A DNA stretch of 64,000 nt from Candidatus Hodarchaeota archaeon (GCA_016839815.1 JAEOTM010000057.1:26346-90345), one strand, 5' to 3'. Positions 9,061-18,172 are shown, numbered from the stretch's first letter. Notes: generated by a model from the sequence alone, not told the origin. Numbers and translations: made by a program.

Positions 9061-9834
9061 TTAAGCTTCCTCCATTTTTATCTTTCTTATCCTCTGGAGT
9101 TCAAATTCTATCCTGTTAGTTCGATACGCCTGCAGGATAAGAAAAATCGCGAATGCACTAATGAAGACAAAATTTATCATTAAAAATACCCCGGCACCTG
9201 TACTATACCCAGTTTCTGAAGGATTCGGATGTATTATCCCCACAATGAAATATGATAGGGGAATAGAGACAAATGCAAGTATTCCAAAAATCGCGGATAT
9301 AGTTGCCCTTCTTTCATGATTATCCACCTCTAACATATCACGAAATATTAGTAATCCAACATATATTAACCACATTATTAAGGTTATCGTCTCACGAGGA
9401 TTCCAATCCCAAAAAGCTCCCCATTCAACTTTTGCCCACATCATTCCTATTATGATAGTAATTGCTCCCAACATAACCCCCACCTGAGCACTTGAAAGTA
9501 GTATCAAGTCTAATCTAATATCCTTTCTCCAGATCAAATATAAGATTCCACTTATGAGAGTAATCCCGAAACAGAAATAGGTTGCAAACGCAAAAGGAAC
9601 CATTAGAAAGACAGGGCGTGGACTGACACTATAATAATCAGCATATTTAAATTGGATTACCAGATAAATTATAAAAAAATTCATCAGTAAAAAACTGGGA
9701 AGAAAGGTTAAAAGAATCCATTTCTCATATTTTCTAAAGGTTAAAAGAATCCATTTCTCATATTTTCTAAAGCTTAAAAGAATCCTTTCCGCGTATTTTC
9801 GTATACTTTCCAACATCATGAGTAGATCTCTCAT
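9061..9834 (-). CDS. ccmC: CcmC, haem-handling protein of cytochrome c maturation
   Basis: The 257-residue membrane protein carries the tryptophan-rich WWD haem-binding motif WGAFWDWNPRETITLIMW, which identifies the CcmC/CcmF haem-handling family. CcmC loads haem onto CcmE. Six membrane helices are predicted, with histidines at their ends. The N-terminus before the first helix (about residues 12-45) is unusual: three tandem 11-residue units, the last two identical (RKYEKWILLTF), encoded by 33-bp DNA repeats. It is the first gene of the ccmCDAB unit. A shorter protein starting after the repeats is possible but no better start was found. Confidence 0.88.
   Translation of the reverse strand: MRDLLMMLESIRKYAERILLSFRKYEKWILLTFRKYEKWILLTFLPSFLLMNFFIIYLVIQFKYADYYSVSPRPVFLMVPFAFATYFCFGITLISGILYLIWRKDIRLDLILLSSAQVGVMLGAITIIIGMMWAKVEWGAFWDWNPRETITLIMWLIYVGLLIFRDMLEVDNHERRATISAIFGILAFVSIPLSYFIVGIIHPNPSETGYSTGAGVFLMINFVFISAFAIFLILQAYRTNRIEFELQRIRKIKMEEA
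9703..9801 (-). repeat. Three tandem 33-bp repeats inside ccmC
   Basis: Copies lie at 9703-9735 and 9736-9768 (identical) and 9769-9801 (diverged). The unit is a multiple of three, so the reading frame is kept and an 11-residue amphipathic, basic/aromatic unit is repeated. The identity of two copies implies a recent duplication. Confidence 0.85.
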
Positions 9835-10261
9835 CTAGTGAATAATTTTTTAGTATTAAGCTCAATAAATCTTAGGGAGGAAATATCTTCATTTTTGTAA
9901 AACTCTATTATTACTTTTGTAAGTCTTTCTTGAAGGAAAATTGAAAAGTAAGATAGGTTCACTATAGTAAATATTTGTACACATTGTAGTATTAATCAAG
10001 TCTCATCTGATTTAGAACTATTTCCAAAAATCTCAACAAAAGTATCCTTAGCTTTCATCCTAGTGTAGTATACAACAGAAAATATCTCCTCCTCAATTTC
10101 ATCGTCCTAACATATTATGTATATGAAATAAATTAAAAACTTAAAAACCATTAATACTTATTAATTCATAGGAGGCAATGGACAGGTTTTTTGTATTCGA
10201 TCATTGTCTACACACTGAAAGATATCTAAAAATATAAATAAATTAAAAGGTCCGCTTAAAT
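9835..10261. promoter_or_regulatory. 427-bp divergent spacer between ccmC and the SufR-like regulator
   Basis: The region holds the promoters of two divergent genes. TATA-like AT-runs lie near 10128-10165. The only strong signal is an AGGAGG ribosome-binding site at about 10170-10175 in front of a 19-codon open frame (separate entry). No clear inverted repeat or RNA gene was seen. Confidence 0.4.
10178..10237 (+). CDS. Possible 19-aa leader peptide upstream of the SufR-like gene
   Basis: The ATG at 10178 follows an AGGAGG motif at ideal spacing and opens 19 codons (MDRFFVFDHCLHTERYLKI) before TAA at 10235-10237. It ends 24 nt before the TTG start of the regulator gene. The ribosome-binding site is stronger than that of the next gene, which fits a translated leader or upstream ORF. 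A chance open frame cannot be excluded. Confidence 0.3.
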   Translation: MDRFFVFDHCLHTERYLKI

Positions 10262-10945
10262 TTGGAACTAGAAGCAACTGCATCCTCAAAAGATAAAATA
10301 TTGCAGTACTTATTGCTCAGTGGATCTACCGCTGAGGAATCATGTACTGTAAAAGAAATTGCTAATCATTTGAATATCAGTATTAATGCTACTCGTCAGT
10401 ATTTAATTGTTTTAGAAAAAGAAGGCTTGGTGGTACGAACCACTCAAAAAAGTACCACAGGTAGACCTGCAATTCTCTACTCATTACATCCAGATGCTAT
10501 CGAAGAATTTCCAAAACAATACCGAGATTTTTCTGTAAAATTATTAGCTGAGGTTCAAGAAAGGATTGGGACTCAAGCTACTATCGACCTTTTAAGAGAA
10601 GTTGGTAAACAGATAGCTCAGGAAGTACAACCTTATGTCTTAGCAAATCTAGAGCCTGGAGGCTCCTATGAGTCTTTGAGAGATAGACTACATAGTGTGG
10701 TAAAGGTTTATCACCAGTATGGTAAGTATCCTGAATTATTAGAAGATGATGCATCTTTCGCACTTAAAAATTATAACTGTCTAATATTCGGAGTTGCTAA
10801 GGAAAACAGCCTCGCTTGTACAGTTGATGAGTCAATAGTAACTGAATTAGTAGGAGCACCCGCAGTAAAAGAGAAGTGTATTCGCGAAGGCGACGAGTGC
10901 TGCTTATATCGGATTAAAAAAACTGAATTCTCAGGTAAAGCTTAG
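10262..10945 (+). CDS. SufR-like / COG2345-type HTH transcriptional regulator with cysteine-rich C-terminus
   Basis: The 227-residue protein starts at TTG 10262. Residues 12-75 form a winged helix (VKEIANHLNISINATRQYL, then a GRPAILYSL wing). The C-terminal domain has cysteines at 173, 186, 206, 213 and 214. This matches the SufR/COG2345 layout, in which conserved cysteines bind an Fe-S cluster and tune DNA binding to iron or redox state. It stands alone: divergent from ccmCDAB and upstream of a DOMON-like/cytochrome b pair. Control of these haem/redox genes is inference from position. Confidence 0.72.
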   Translation: MELEATASSKDKILQYLLLSGSTAEESCTVKEIANHLNISINATRQYLIVLEKEGLVVRTTQKSTTGRPAILYSLHPDAIEEFPKQYRDFSVKLLAEVQERIGTQATIDLLREVGKQIAQEVQPYVLANLEPGGSYESLRDRLHSVVKVYHQYGKYPELLEDDASFALKNYNCLIFGVAKENSLACTVDESIVTELVGAPAVKEKCIREGDECCLYRIKKTEFSGKA

Positions 10946-11473
10946 TTTGTGGAATATTTTCAGAATAAACGACATCCAGAGTCAAGAGAAATATCCGACT
11001 CTCTAGTCGAAGACATCTACTTATGTTTTTTTAAAAGGAAAACTAATCCCACCTCTATTCCCCTACCTTCAAATCCTAAATGATTGAACATACTTCTGCA
11101 TTCCTGCTTCAATCATTTTTCTAGGATTTCTTTGTGTAATTCCATTTTTTCATCTGTACATTGCGTATGTTTTGTAACTTTTTGATGTAAAAACATAGAT
11201 ATACTTTTTAACATTATTAATTGTTTGTACTTTTGTATTCAGATACAGATGAGCGTCTTTATCGGCGGTAATACACAGATTTCACAAAATTGACTATTAG
11301 TTCCTATTAGCTATTACTAGAGTAGACGGAATATACCACAGATATCAAATCTAAATCGCTTTGAGAATACAAGATGAAACAGAAATAAAAAGACGCAATG
11401 TAGAAATTAATAATAATCATCTCGCATAAAGTAGGTAGAGAGATAACAGTATTATTGCAAGAGTGTTAAAGAA
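10946..11473. other. 528-bp intergenic region, no gene seen
   Basis: The left end holds a terminator-like structure (separate entry). The remainder is AT-rich with frequent stops in all frames. The promoter of the DOMON-like gene should be near its right end, but no convincing TATA box was singled out. No tRNA-like cloverleaf or repeat was recognised. Confidence 0.4.
10978..11032 (+). terminator. Terminator-like hairpin with T-run after the SufR-like gene
   Basis: Arms AGAGTC (10978-10983) and GACTCT (10997-11002) form a 6-bp stem; an alternative small hairpin is CGACT/AGTCG. A run of seven T follows at 11026-11032. Confidence 0.4.
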
Positions 11474-12352
11474 ATGAAACTCACTAAAAAGAAAATTATA
11501 ATGATTACGTTTATTGCATTTTTATCCTTTGGTTCCATTGGGTCTAGCGTCTTGGGAGGAACGGTATCGGTTACTCAATCCACATCCGGATTTGTTGCAC
11601 CGATAGCTCCCTCAGATTTAAGTCTGGTTGACGGTCAAATCGCAGATTTTTGGATCAACGTCACCTCTTATCAAAACATTTCAGAATTCGGAGAAGGAGG
11701 ATATGTCAAATTTGCAAATAATGAAACACATCTTTATTCGTTACTTGTATTCCCATCAGATAGTGATTGGGTTTCAGTTGAATTTCAACCAGAACCTGAT
11801 GCATGTATGACTAACCTAAATGATGGATGGAGCCTGTATGTGACAGAAAATCCCGATACAGTCGAAGCTAAAGATATTAAATTTGTCGGGGTTGTAATGC
11901 CAGACGATGATGCCCAAAAAGATATTACAATTGAAAGTGTATTCGAGGGAAGTATGACATACGTGGAGTTAGTTCGGCCATTTGATACTGGAGATACAGA
12001 CGGTTATGATATTGTTTATACAAACGGAAGTTTAAATATGATGCAGTTTGCCTCAGCTTCGGATCATATTGGAGCTCATACTGATTATTATTTGCTTATT
12101 ACTGATTCCCTTGCAGGAGATGTTCCCACTAATCCTTCCGTTGATATTCCAACAGGTGCCAATCTTGGACAGATAAAATTCCTCTTATTAGGTGTAACTC
12201 CAGTGGGTGTCGTCGTTTTCATTCTTTTCCATGCATTCCGTAGAGTATATTCAAGTCCTATTAAACACGAATTCAATAGAGTTGTTGGTAATTCTCATAA
12301 ACCCCCAACATTTATGGAACGTTGGAGAGAAACTTTTGGATCAAAGCAATAA
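11474..12352 (+). CDS. Secreted, membrane-anchored DOMON-like (cytochrome/haem-binding type) protein
   Basis: The 292-residue protein has a signal peptide (residues 1-29), then a beta-rich extracellular domain of about 190 residues. A membrane helix lies near 226-250, followed by a basic cytoplasmic tail. The segment from DGQIADFWINV to a histidine-containing SDHIGAHTDYY recalls DOMON/ethylbenzene-dehydrogenase-gamma-type domains, which bind haem b or sugar outside the cell. The next gene, 53 nt on, is a cytochrome b, supporting a two-protein electron-transfer unit across the membrane. The DOMON assignment is tentative because the family is defined by fold more than by motif. Confidence 0.5.
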   Translation: MKLTKKKIIMITFIAFLSFGSIGSSVLGGTVSVTQSTSGFVAPIAPSDLSLVDGQIADFWINVTSYQNISEFGEGGYVKFANNETHLYSLLVFPSDSDWVSVEFQPEPDACMTNLNDGWSLYVTENPDTVEAKDIKFVGVVMPDDDAQKDITIESVFEGSMTYVELVRPFDTGDTDGYDIVYTNGSLNMMQFASASDHIGAHTDYYLLITDSLAGDVPTNPSVDIPTGANLGQIKFLLLGVTPVGVVVFILFHAFRRVYSSPIKHEFNRVVGNSHKPPTFMERWRETFGSKQ

Positions 12353-12405
12353 ACTCTGAAGTCAATCCTCCCAACAATCTTAATCGACCAGTTAACAAGT
12401 AAGAT

Positions 12406-13131
12406 GTGGCGAACATGTCTGAAACAGCGAAATCTAGCACAGAAGTACAAACTAAATTTAAACTTCTCATTGTCGAACGATATAAGCGATCTCAGCGAAT
12501 TCATCACTGGATCCATGTCATATTTATGATTTTTTTCCTATTCACAGGTCTCGAACTGATCCTTAAGATGTATTTTGTTGGAGATTACTTCTTTACTCGA
12601 GATTTACACCTAGCATCTGGTATTTTTATAGGGTTCTGGGACCTTATTATCTTCCCTGCTATTGTGGTAAAATTCAAAAAGTATGGAGAATTGATACCTA
12701 CTCCAAGAGATTTCCTGGATATGGTCATAATATTTCTATGTGCAATCAGAATTCTTCCTGATGAAAAATATCCACATTATGACTATTATAACCCTGAAGA
12801 AAAGAAATACATCATGAAATATCACCCTGCTCAAAAAGTACTCTCTTTAACGAATCTACTAGCCATATTTGCTATGGGAGTTACAGGAATTGTTCTTTCA
12901 AAAACAACTCATCCTGACAAATTACCAGTGATTGTTGTTGACATTTTTTCAGCGATCGCTAGTCCGTTAGACGCTCTCTTTATTGATATCCGTTTTGTTC
13001 ACTTTTTGGTCTTTCTATACTTTATTATGACAACTATGATTCACTTTTATTTCGCAATTATTCCACAGAATCGTGAGCGTCTCCGAGGTATGGTCACAGG
13101 AAAGGAACGAATTCCACTCGAGAAAAAATGA
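12406..13131 (+). CDS. Cytochrome b (FdhI/HyaC/b561-like) membrane protein
   Basis: The 241-residue protein resembles the gamma subunit of formate dehydrogenase or [NiFe]-hydrogenase cytochrome b. It has RIHHWIHVIFMIFFLFTG (H33, H34, H37) at the first helix, DLHLASGIFIGFWDL (H68) at the second, and FVHFLVFLYF...MIHFYF in the last. These histidines would ligate two b haems for quinone reduction or oxidation. The start is GTG 12406, or ATG 12415. With the DOMON-like gene it probably forms a quinone-linked redox module facing the cell exterior. No molybdopterin or hydrogenase catalytic subunit is adjacent. Confidence 0.78.
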   Translation: MANMSETAKSSTEVQTKFKLLIVERYKRSQRIHHWIHVIFMIFFLFTGLELILKMYFVGDYFFTRDLHLASGIFIGFWDLIIFPAIVVKFKKYGELIPTPRDFLDMVIIFLCAIRILPDEKYPHYDYYNPEEKKYIMKYHPAQKVLSLTNLLAIFAMGVTGIVLSKTTHPDKLPVIVVDIFSAIASPLDALFIDIRFVHFLVFLYFIMTTMIHFYFAIIPQNRERLRGMVTGKERIPLEKK

Positions 13132-13254
13132 ATTTCTGATTCATTGTTTCTCTCGAATGTTTCTTTCTTACTTCTTTTGATGAATGCAATTCTTTACAAA
13201 GTTTACACTGAAATATATGAAAAAAGTATTAAAAATGTGTAAACCGCCAGTAGA

Positions 13255-13266
13255 CCTTATATAGAA
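13255..13266 (+). promoter_or_regulatory. TATA box of the HEVGH membrane protease gene
   Basis: CTTATATAGA lies about 35 bases before the GTG start at 13295, the spacing expected for an archaeal promoter with a very short leader. Confidence 0.4.
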
Positions 13267-13294
13267 CCCTTTCCCAACTATTACATGATTTATA

Positions 13295-13960
13295 GTGTTT
13301 ATCAGGGAAAAAGAAGTCAATTTTTCAGATTATAATGTCAAATTTCTTCTAGCTTTTCTTTTTGCAGTAATTCTACCTTTCTTGATGGTAAGCACTCTAA
13401 TCATTAATATCTCTTTTAACATTATTTTTTTCCCGTTTACTGTTATCCATGAAGTAGGTCATTTTATTGTAGCTATACTGCTCTTTCCTGAACAAAATCC
13501 TCAATTAAAATTACTTACCTTTAAAGAAGGATTAAAATGCGGATGTGTGACCCTTGGTGGATTAGAAATCTCTTGGGGAACAATTATTCTATTACTATCT
13601 GGATCTGTACTTGTAATATTAACTGTAACAATGGGGATGTGTATTTTAAGCCGCAAAAATAACAAACTAAACCCATACATTCAAAAATATCTTCTATTCG
13701 GCTTACTCTGCGATCTTCCCAATCTTTTTCCTACCTATCCTTCTGAGGGGGTTGTAACCGATGGCTTTCGTACTTGGTTATTTCTTCATGATCTTATCAA
13801 TCTTCCCTACCCAACTCCCCAATTTTCTCTGATCTTTACAGCAATTGCTTCAGTTATAATATTCTATTCTTCCTTTTATCTTGGACTCTTTTTATTTGAA
13901 ATTCTACTAAATTCCGTTGGAAAATGGCAAAACCAGTCAATATATCCTTCGGTATCCTGA
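13295..13960 (+). CDS. Integral membrane zinc metalloprotease-like protein (HExxH)
   Basis: The 221-residue protein starts at GTG 13295. It has about five hydrophobic helices. The second contains H52-E53-V-G-H56 (in FTVIHEVGHFIVAIL), the HExxH zinc motif in a membrane setting as in site-2 or M50-like proteases. A clear NPDG-type second M50 motif was not found; FPTYPSEGVVTDGFRTW about two-thirds along could supply the third ligand. The family is therefore uncertain. It is monocistronic, with its own TATA box, between the cytochrome b gene and the KorAB cluster. Confidence 0.5.
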   Translation: MFIREKEVNFSDYNVKFLLAFLFAVILPFLMVSTLIINISFNIIFFPFTVIHEVGHFIVAILLFPEQNPQLKLLTFKEGLKCGCVTLGGLEISWGTIILLLSGSVLVILTVTMGMCILSRKNNKLNPYIQKYLLFGLLCDLPNLFPTYPSEGVVTDGFRTWLFLHDLINLPYPTPQFSLIFTAIASVIIFYSSFYLGLFLFEILLNSVGKWQNQSIYPSVS

Positions 13961-14136
13961 TAATCAGTATCTTCACTCTTTTCGGAAACAAAAATTTATG
14001 ATCTGAATGATTTCGTACAAGAATGAGATTCTTATCCCATTTCGTTTGAAAAATTACCCGAAATCTGTAAAAATTTAGTGCAAACTTAGTAAAGTTAAGT
14101 ATATTCACCGAACAGAAGAGAAATTCGTGAACTGTT

Positions 14137-14613
14137 ATGCCATCAGAGGATTATATTATTTCTATGTTCAGGAAAGATGATTGTAAACGGCTTATTCGGT
14201 CTAAACTAAATGCTTTATCTGAATCGGCAACCATACGAGAAGCAATTGATGCACTTCGGTCTCAATGGTCAAGTTATGTCTGTGTATTGGATGAAGAACA
14301 AAATTTAAAGGGAATCATAACAGAGCGGGATATTCTTCGCTTTATTGGGTCAGGTTCATTGGATGAGACTGCTCTCGCAACTACTATCATGAATAGCGAC
14401 TACCATACAATTGAATGTAGAGAATCCATTGCTCAGATCGCTTTAACTCTTTATAAAAATACATTTATGCATTTGCCTATTTTAGATGAAGGAAAGCTTG
14501 TCGGAATTGTCTCTGCACGCGATTTTATACACTATCTAGTCGAATATTTTGCGGAAAGCGTCCATACACTCAAACCAGCTCAACCAACCCAAGAAAGACG
14601 CGAAGGAGCATAA
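14137..14613 (+). CDS. CBS-domain pair protein
   Basis: The 158-residue protein consists of two CBS motifs, about residues 22-77 (ending GIITERDILRFI) and 84-145 (ending GIVSARDFIHYL). CBS pairs bind adenine nucleotides and regulate partner proteins. It lies 41 nt upstream of korA on the same strand, and a second CBS gene lies just after korB. That suggests the pair senses energy charge for the 2-oxoacid oxidoreductase. The partner is inferred from position only. Confidence 0.82.
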   Translation: MPSEDYIISMFRKDDCKRLIRSKLNALSESATIREAIDALRSQWSSYVCVLDEEQNLKGIITERDILRFIGSGSLDETALATTIMNSDYHTIECRESIAQIALTLYKNTFMHLPILDEGKLVGIVSARDFIHYLVEYFAESVHTLKPAQPTQERREGA

Positions 14614-14654
14614 ATAGCTTCTATATTATTGAGATTATTAATAGAGGAAAATCG

Positions 14655-16556
14655 ATGACTGAGGTCCAAAAACTCGAAAAACGGAAAAAAGGATTTCCTA
14701 AAAAATCTAAAAAAGAACTAGATAGAGTGGTTATTCGTCTAGCGGGTGATAGTGGGGATGGAATGCAACTAGCCGGCTTGAAATTCACTTCCGCATCTGT
14801 AATGTTAGGCAATGATGTTTCTACTTTTCCTGATTATCCTGCAGAGATCCGAGCTCCTCAAGGAACTTTAGCAGGTGTCTCTGGATTTCAGGTACACTTT
14901 TCTGCCACAGAAATTTATACTCCAGGAGATTCCTTGGATACACTCGTTGCAATGAACCCCGCAGCGTTGAAAGTTAACATTCAGGATTTAAAACCAAGTG
15001 GAATATTAATAATTAACAAGGATTCTTTTACTCCAAGAAATTTAACAAAGGCTGGATATTCAACTAGTCCATTAGAGGATGGATCGTTGGAAAATTTCCG
15101 TGTATATCCTGTTAATATAACAAAACTGAATAAAGAGGCAGTAAGCAAAATAGAAGGGATGTCAGGTAAGCAGATCAATCTCACTAGAAATTTCTTTGCA
15201 TTAGGATTAATATCATGGTTGTATGATAGGCCTCTTGACACGACAATCACTTGGATTTCGCAGAAATTTAAAAATCGTCCAACTATCGTAAAAGCTAACA
15301 CAGAAACACTAAAAGCTGGTTTTTACTTTGGGGAGACTAACGAATTTGTACCTGTCCAATACACTGTTCCAAAGGCAATGATGGACCCAGGTTTCTATCG
15401 ATATATTTCAGGGACTCAAGCACTAAGTTTGGGGTTAGCCACTGCTGCTCAACTTGCGAAACGGGAATTATTTTTCGGTGCTTATCCAATCACGCCAGCA
15501 AGTGATTTATTACATGAATTAGTACGGTTAAAGGGGTATGGGATAAAAACCTTTCAAGCTGAAGATGAAATAGCTGCTATTGGCTCAATAATTGGCGCTG
15601 CTTTTGGGGGAAGTATTGGAGTTACTGGAACTTCAGGACCTGGCCTAGCTTTAATGAGTGAAGCACTTGGACTTGCAGTAATTACCGAACTACCACTAGT
15701 TCTAGTGAATGTGCAACGTGCTGGCCCTAGCACAGGAATGCCTACAAAACCCGAACAGAGTGATCTGCTTCAAGTGCTCTTTGGTAGAAATGGAGAATCC
15801 CCACTTCCCGTTTTTGCTCCTGAAACTCCAGGAGATTGTTTTACTCTCGCTATAGAAGCAGTACGAATTGCTTTCAAGTACATGACTCCTGTGGTACTAC
15901 TATCAGATGCGTATTTAGCTAATAATATTGATCCATGGAAGATTCCAAACATCAGTAAATATCCCACAATTGAGATTGTCAATCCAACTGATGCCCCTCA
16001 AGACTCTGAAGGAAGGTACACACCTTATACAAGAGATGAAAATTTAGCACGTCCATATGTTATTCCTGGAACTAAGGGCTTGGAACACAGAATTGGAGGG
16101 CTTGAAAAAGAACAAGTAACTGGAAACGTGAGTTATGATCCAGTAAATCATGAAGAGATGGTAACCCTCAGAGACCAGAAAATCCTTGGTATTTCCCGAG
16201 ATATTCCTCTCCAGACCATTAATGGGCCTTCTGAAGGTGATGTTCTTGTCTTGTCTTGGGGTTCAACTTATGGTGCAGCACATACTGCGTGTGAGAATCT
16301 AAGAAAAAAAGGACTTTCTGTTGCAGATACTAACTTAAGATATCTTAATCCGTTCCCTTCAAATCTCAGAGAGATTGTGAAATCCTACAAACAAATTCTT
16401 ATCCCTGAAATGAACAAAGGACAGTTACAATTCCTTATTCAAGCTCGTTATGCTATCAAAACAGAAAGCATGACAAAAGTGCAAGGAAAACCATTTTATA
16501 TTGAAGAAATTGAAAATAAAATAGAAAAACTTATTATGGGGCTAAATCATGACTAA
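14655..16556 (+). CDS. korA: 2-oxoacid:ferredoxin oxidoreductase, fused gamma-alpha subunit
   Basis: The 633-residue protein combines an N-terminal gamma domain (RLAGDSGDGMQLAG, about residues 24-185) with the alpha (pyrimidine-binding) domains. The alpha part has the YPITPAS motif at about 276-282 and the conserved GTSGPGLALMSEALGLA block. Two-subunit enzymes of this length are typical of archaeal OFORs such as that of Sulfolobus, and KorA-type enzymes oxidise 2-oxoglutarate and/or pyruvate to acyl-CoA with reduced ferredoxin. Its stop overlaps korB by 8 nt. Substrate choice cannot be fixed from these motifs. Reduced ferredoxin could feed the Hdr complex. Confidence 0.92.
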   Translation: MTEVQKLEKRKKGFPKKSKKELDRVVIRLAGDSGDGMQLAGLKFTSASVMLGNDVSTFPDYPAEIRAPQGTLAGVSGFQVHFSATEIYTPGDSLDTLVAMNPAALKVNIQDLKPSGILIINKDSFTPRNLTKAGYSTSPLEDGSLENFRVYPVNITKLNKEAVSKIEGMSGKQINLTRNFFALGLISWLYDRPLDTTITWISQKFKNRPTIVKANTETLKAGFYFGETNEFVPVQYTVPKAMMDPGFYRYISGTQALSLGLATAAQLAKRELFFGAYPITPASDLLHELVRLKGYGIKTFQAEDEIAAIGSIIGAAFGGSIGVTGTSGPGLALMSEALGLAVITELPLVLVNVQRAGPSTGMPTKPEQSDLLQVLFGRNGESPLPVFAPETPGDCFTLAIEAVRIAFKYMTPVVLLSDAYLANNIDPWKIPNISKYPTIEIVNPTDAPQDSEGRYTPYTRDENLARPYVIPGTKGLEHRIGGLEKEQVTGNVSYDPVNHEEMVTLRDQKILGISRDIPLQTINGPSEGDVLVLSWGSTYGAAHTACENLRKKGLSVADTNLRYLNPFPSNLREIVKSYKQILIPEMNKGQLQFLIQARYAIKTESMTKVQGKPFYIEEIENKIEKLIMGLNHD

Positions 16557-17580
16557 GGACGAAAGTATTACAACTGATTCCTTGTTATCACCGAAGGATT
16601 TTGATTCAGGATTTGATGTACGATGGTGTCCAGGTTGTGGAGATTACGCAATTTTAGCGAATTTAAAGCGAGTTTTTCCTACTTTGGGTATTCCTAAAGA
16701 GAATTTTGTTATAATTAGTGGAATTGGATGTAGTAGTCGATTTCCGTATTATATGGACACATATGGTATGCATACAATCCACGGGAGAGCTCCAACAATT
16801 GCAACGGGACTTAAATGTAGTAGACCTGATCTTTCAGTCTGGGTAGTTACTGGTGATGGTGACGGTTTATCTATTGGAGGAAACCATTTAATGCATGCAA
16901 TTCGGAGAAATATCGATATCAAAATCATTCTCTTTAACAATCAAATATATGGATTAACCAAAGGACAGTATTCTCCAACGACAAAACAATCTAAACGCAC
17001 GAAATCATCCCCCACAGGATCCATAGATTACCCTGTGAATCCAATTTCATGGGCATTAGGAGCTGAGGCTACATTTATCGCTCGAACGATATTCCAGTAC
17101 CCAGATCATATGCAATACGTTCTCCGTCGTGCGGCTGAACATAAGGGAGTCAGTTTTGTCGAAATTTATCAAAACTGTGTGATTTTTAATGATGGAGCTT
17201 TCCAGTATGCTACTGATAAAGAGATGCGGTATGATAATATCTTTGAATTAGAACATGGAAAACCCATGAAATTTGGCCGTGATCAAGAAAAAGGTATATT
17301 TCTCCATGGATTAACACCCAAAGTTATTAATTATAAACAAGCAGGTTTTGAAGAAACAGATTTACTCCACCACGATGAGAGTGTCCAAGAATCAACATTA
17401 GCGTTTTTTCTTTCACGAATGCGCTATCCTGAATTTCCTGAACCAATTGGAATCTTTCGTGCTATTCAAAAACCAACCTATAATGATCTCCTGAGTAAAC
17501 AGATGGAAGAAGCAAAACAAGGTGTTAATAGGCCTCTTCAAGAAGTTATAAATGGAGAAGAAAATTGGACGGTTACATAA
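16549..17580 (+). CDS. korB: 2-oxoacid:ferredoxin oxidoreductase, beta subunit
   Basis: This 343-residue subunit holds thiamine diphosphate and one [4Fe-4S] cluster. Cluster cysteines are in WCPGCGDY (C27, C30) and GIGCSSR, with a later cysteine in the YQNCVIFNDGAF block. The ThDP/Mg motif is GDGDGLSIGGNH followed by NNQIYGLTKGQ. The length and the C-terminal extension are normal for archaeal KorB. It overlaps korA by 8 nt, so the two are co-translated. No separate delta ferredoxin subunit is present, as expected for the two-subunit type. Confidence 0.93.
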   Translation: MTKDESITTDSLLSPKDFDSGFDVRWCPGCGDYAILANLKRVFPTLGIPKENFVIISGIGCSSRFPYYMDTYGMHTIHGRAPTIATGLKCSRPDLSVWVVTGDGDGLSIGGNHLMHAIRRNIDIKIILFNNQIYGLTKGQYSPTTKQSKRTKSSPTGSIDYPVNPISWALGAEATFIARTIFQYPDHMQYVLRRAAEHKGVSFVEIYQNCVIFNDGAFQYATDKEMRYDNIFELEHGKPMKFGRDQEKGIFLHGLTPKVINYKQAGFEETDLLHHDESVQESTLAFFLSRMRYPEFPEPIGIFRAIQKPTYNDLLSKQMEEAKQGVNRPLQEVINGEENWTVT

Positions 17581-17635
17581 TCCTTTGTAAAATGACATTT
17601 AACTAATATAAACAGCGGTATAGGAAGAAACTAGT

Positions 17636-18148
17636 ATGAAATGTCCAGCGTGTGGATATACAAATTTACCTGGAGCATCAGTATGCGAGAATTGTAGTAC
17701 TGACTTGACATATTTTGAGGAACCAAAAATCGTTACAGAATCCAAAATAGAAAAAGCTATCATGAAAGATACGCTTGATCATATCTGCAAAGAAAAATCT
17801 ATTGCAATTAAAGTTACACCCACAATGTCGATACGAGAAGTAATCGATCTAATGTTGAAAAACCAAAAATGTTCAGTTGTCATTATGGAGGAGGAGAAGA
17901 TTGTAGGAATATTTACAGAAAGGTCATTACTTAAACGTGTCTGCGGAGAATCACCTATTAATGTAGATCGACCAATATCAGAAGCCATGCTTTGCGATCC
18001 CGAAATCTTGAATTCTAATAATTGTGTAGCGGATGCTTTACACATGATGGAAGCGGGTGGATATACTTATGCTATTGTAGAAGGGAATCCTTTACGAGTA
18101 TTAAATATCAAAGATATCTTAGAGTATATTATCGAACTAGAAGTCTGA
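17636..18148 (+). CDS. Zinc-ribbon plus CBS-domain pair protein
   Basis: The 170-residue protein starts with a four-cysteine zinc ribbon (C3, C6, C17, C20), then a linker and two CBS motifs ending GIFTERSLLKRV and a C-terminal LRVLNIKDILEYI. Zinc-ribbon/CBS proteins are common in archaea and bind AMP/ATP-type ligands. It follows korB by 55 nt on the same strand. With the CBS gene upstream of korA it brackets the oxidoreductase genes, suggesting regulatory partners, though no function is proven. Confidence 0.82.
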   Translation: MKCPACGYTNLPGASVCENCSTDLTYFEEPKIVTESKIEKAIMKDTLDHICKEKSIAIKVTPTMSIREVIDLMLKNQKCSVVIMEEEKIVGIFTERSLLKRVCGESPINVDRPISEAMLCDPEILNSNNCVADALHMMEAGGYTYAIVEGNPLRVLNIKDILEYIIELEV

Positions 18149-18172
18149 AGAATAGCTTGTAGATGAAATTCT

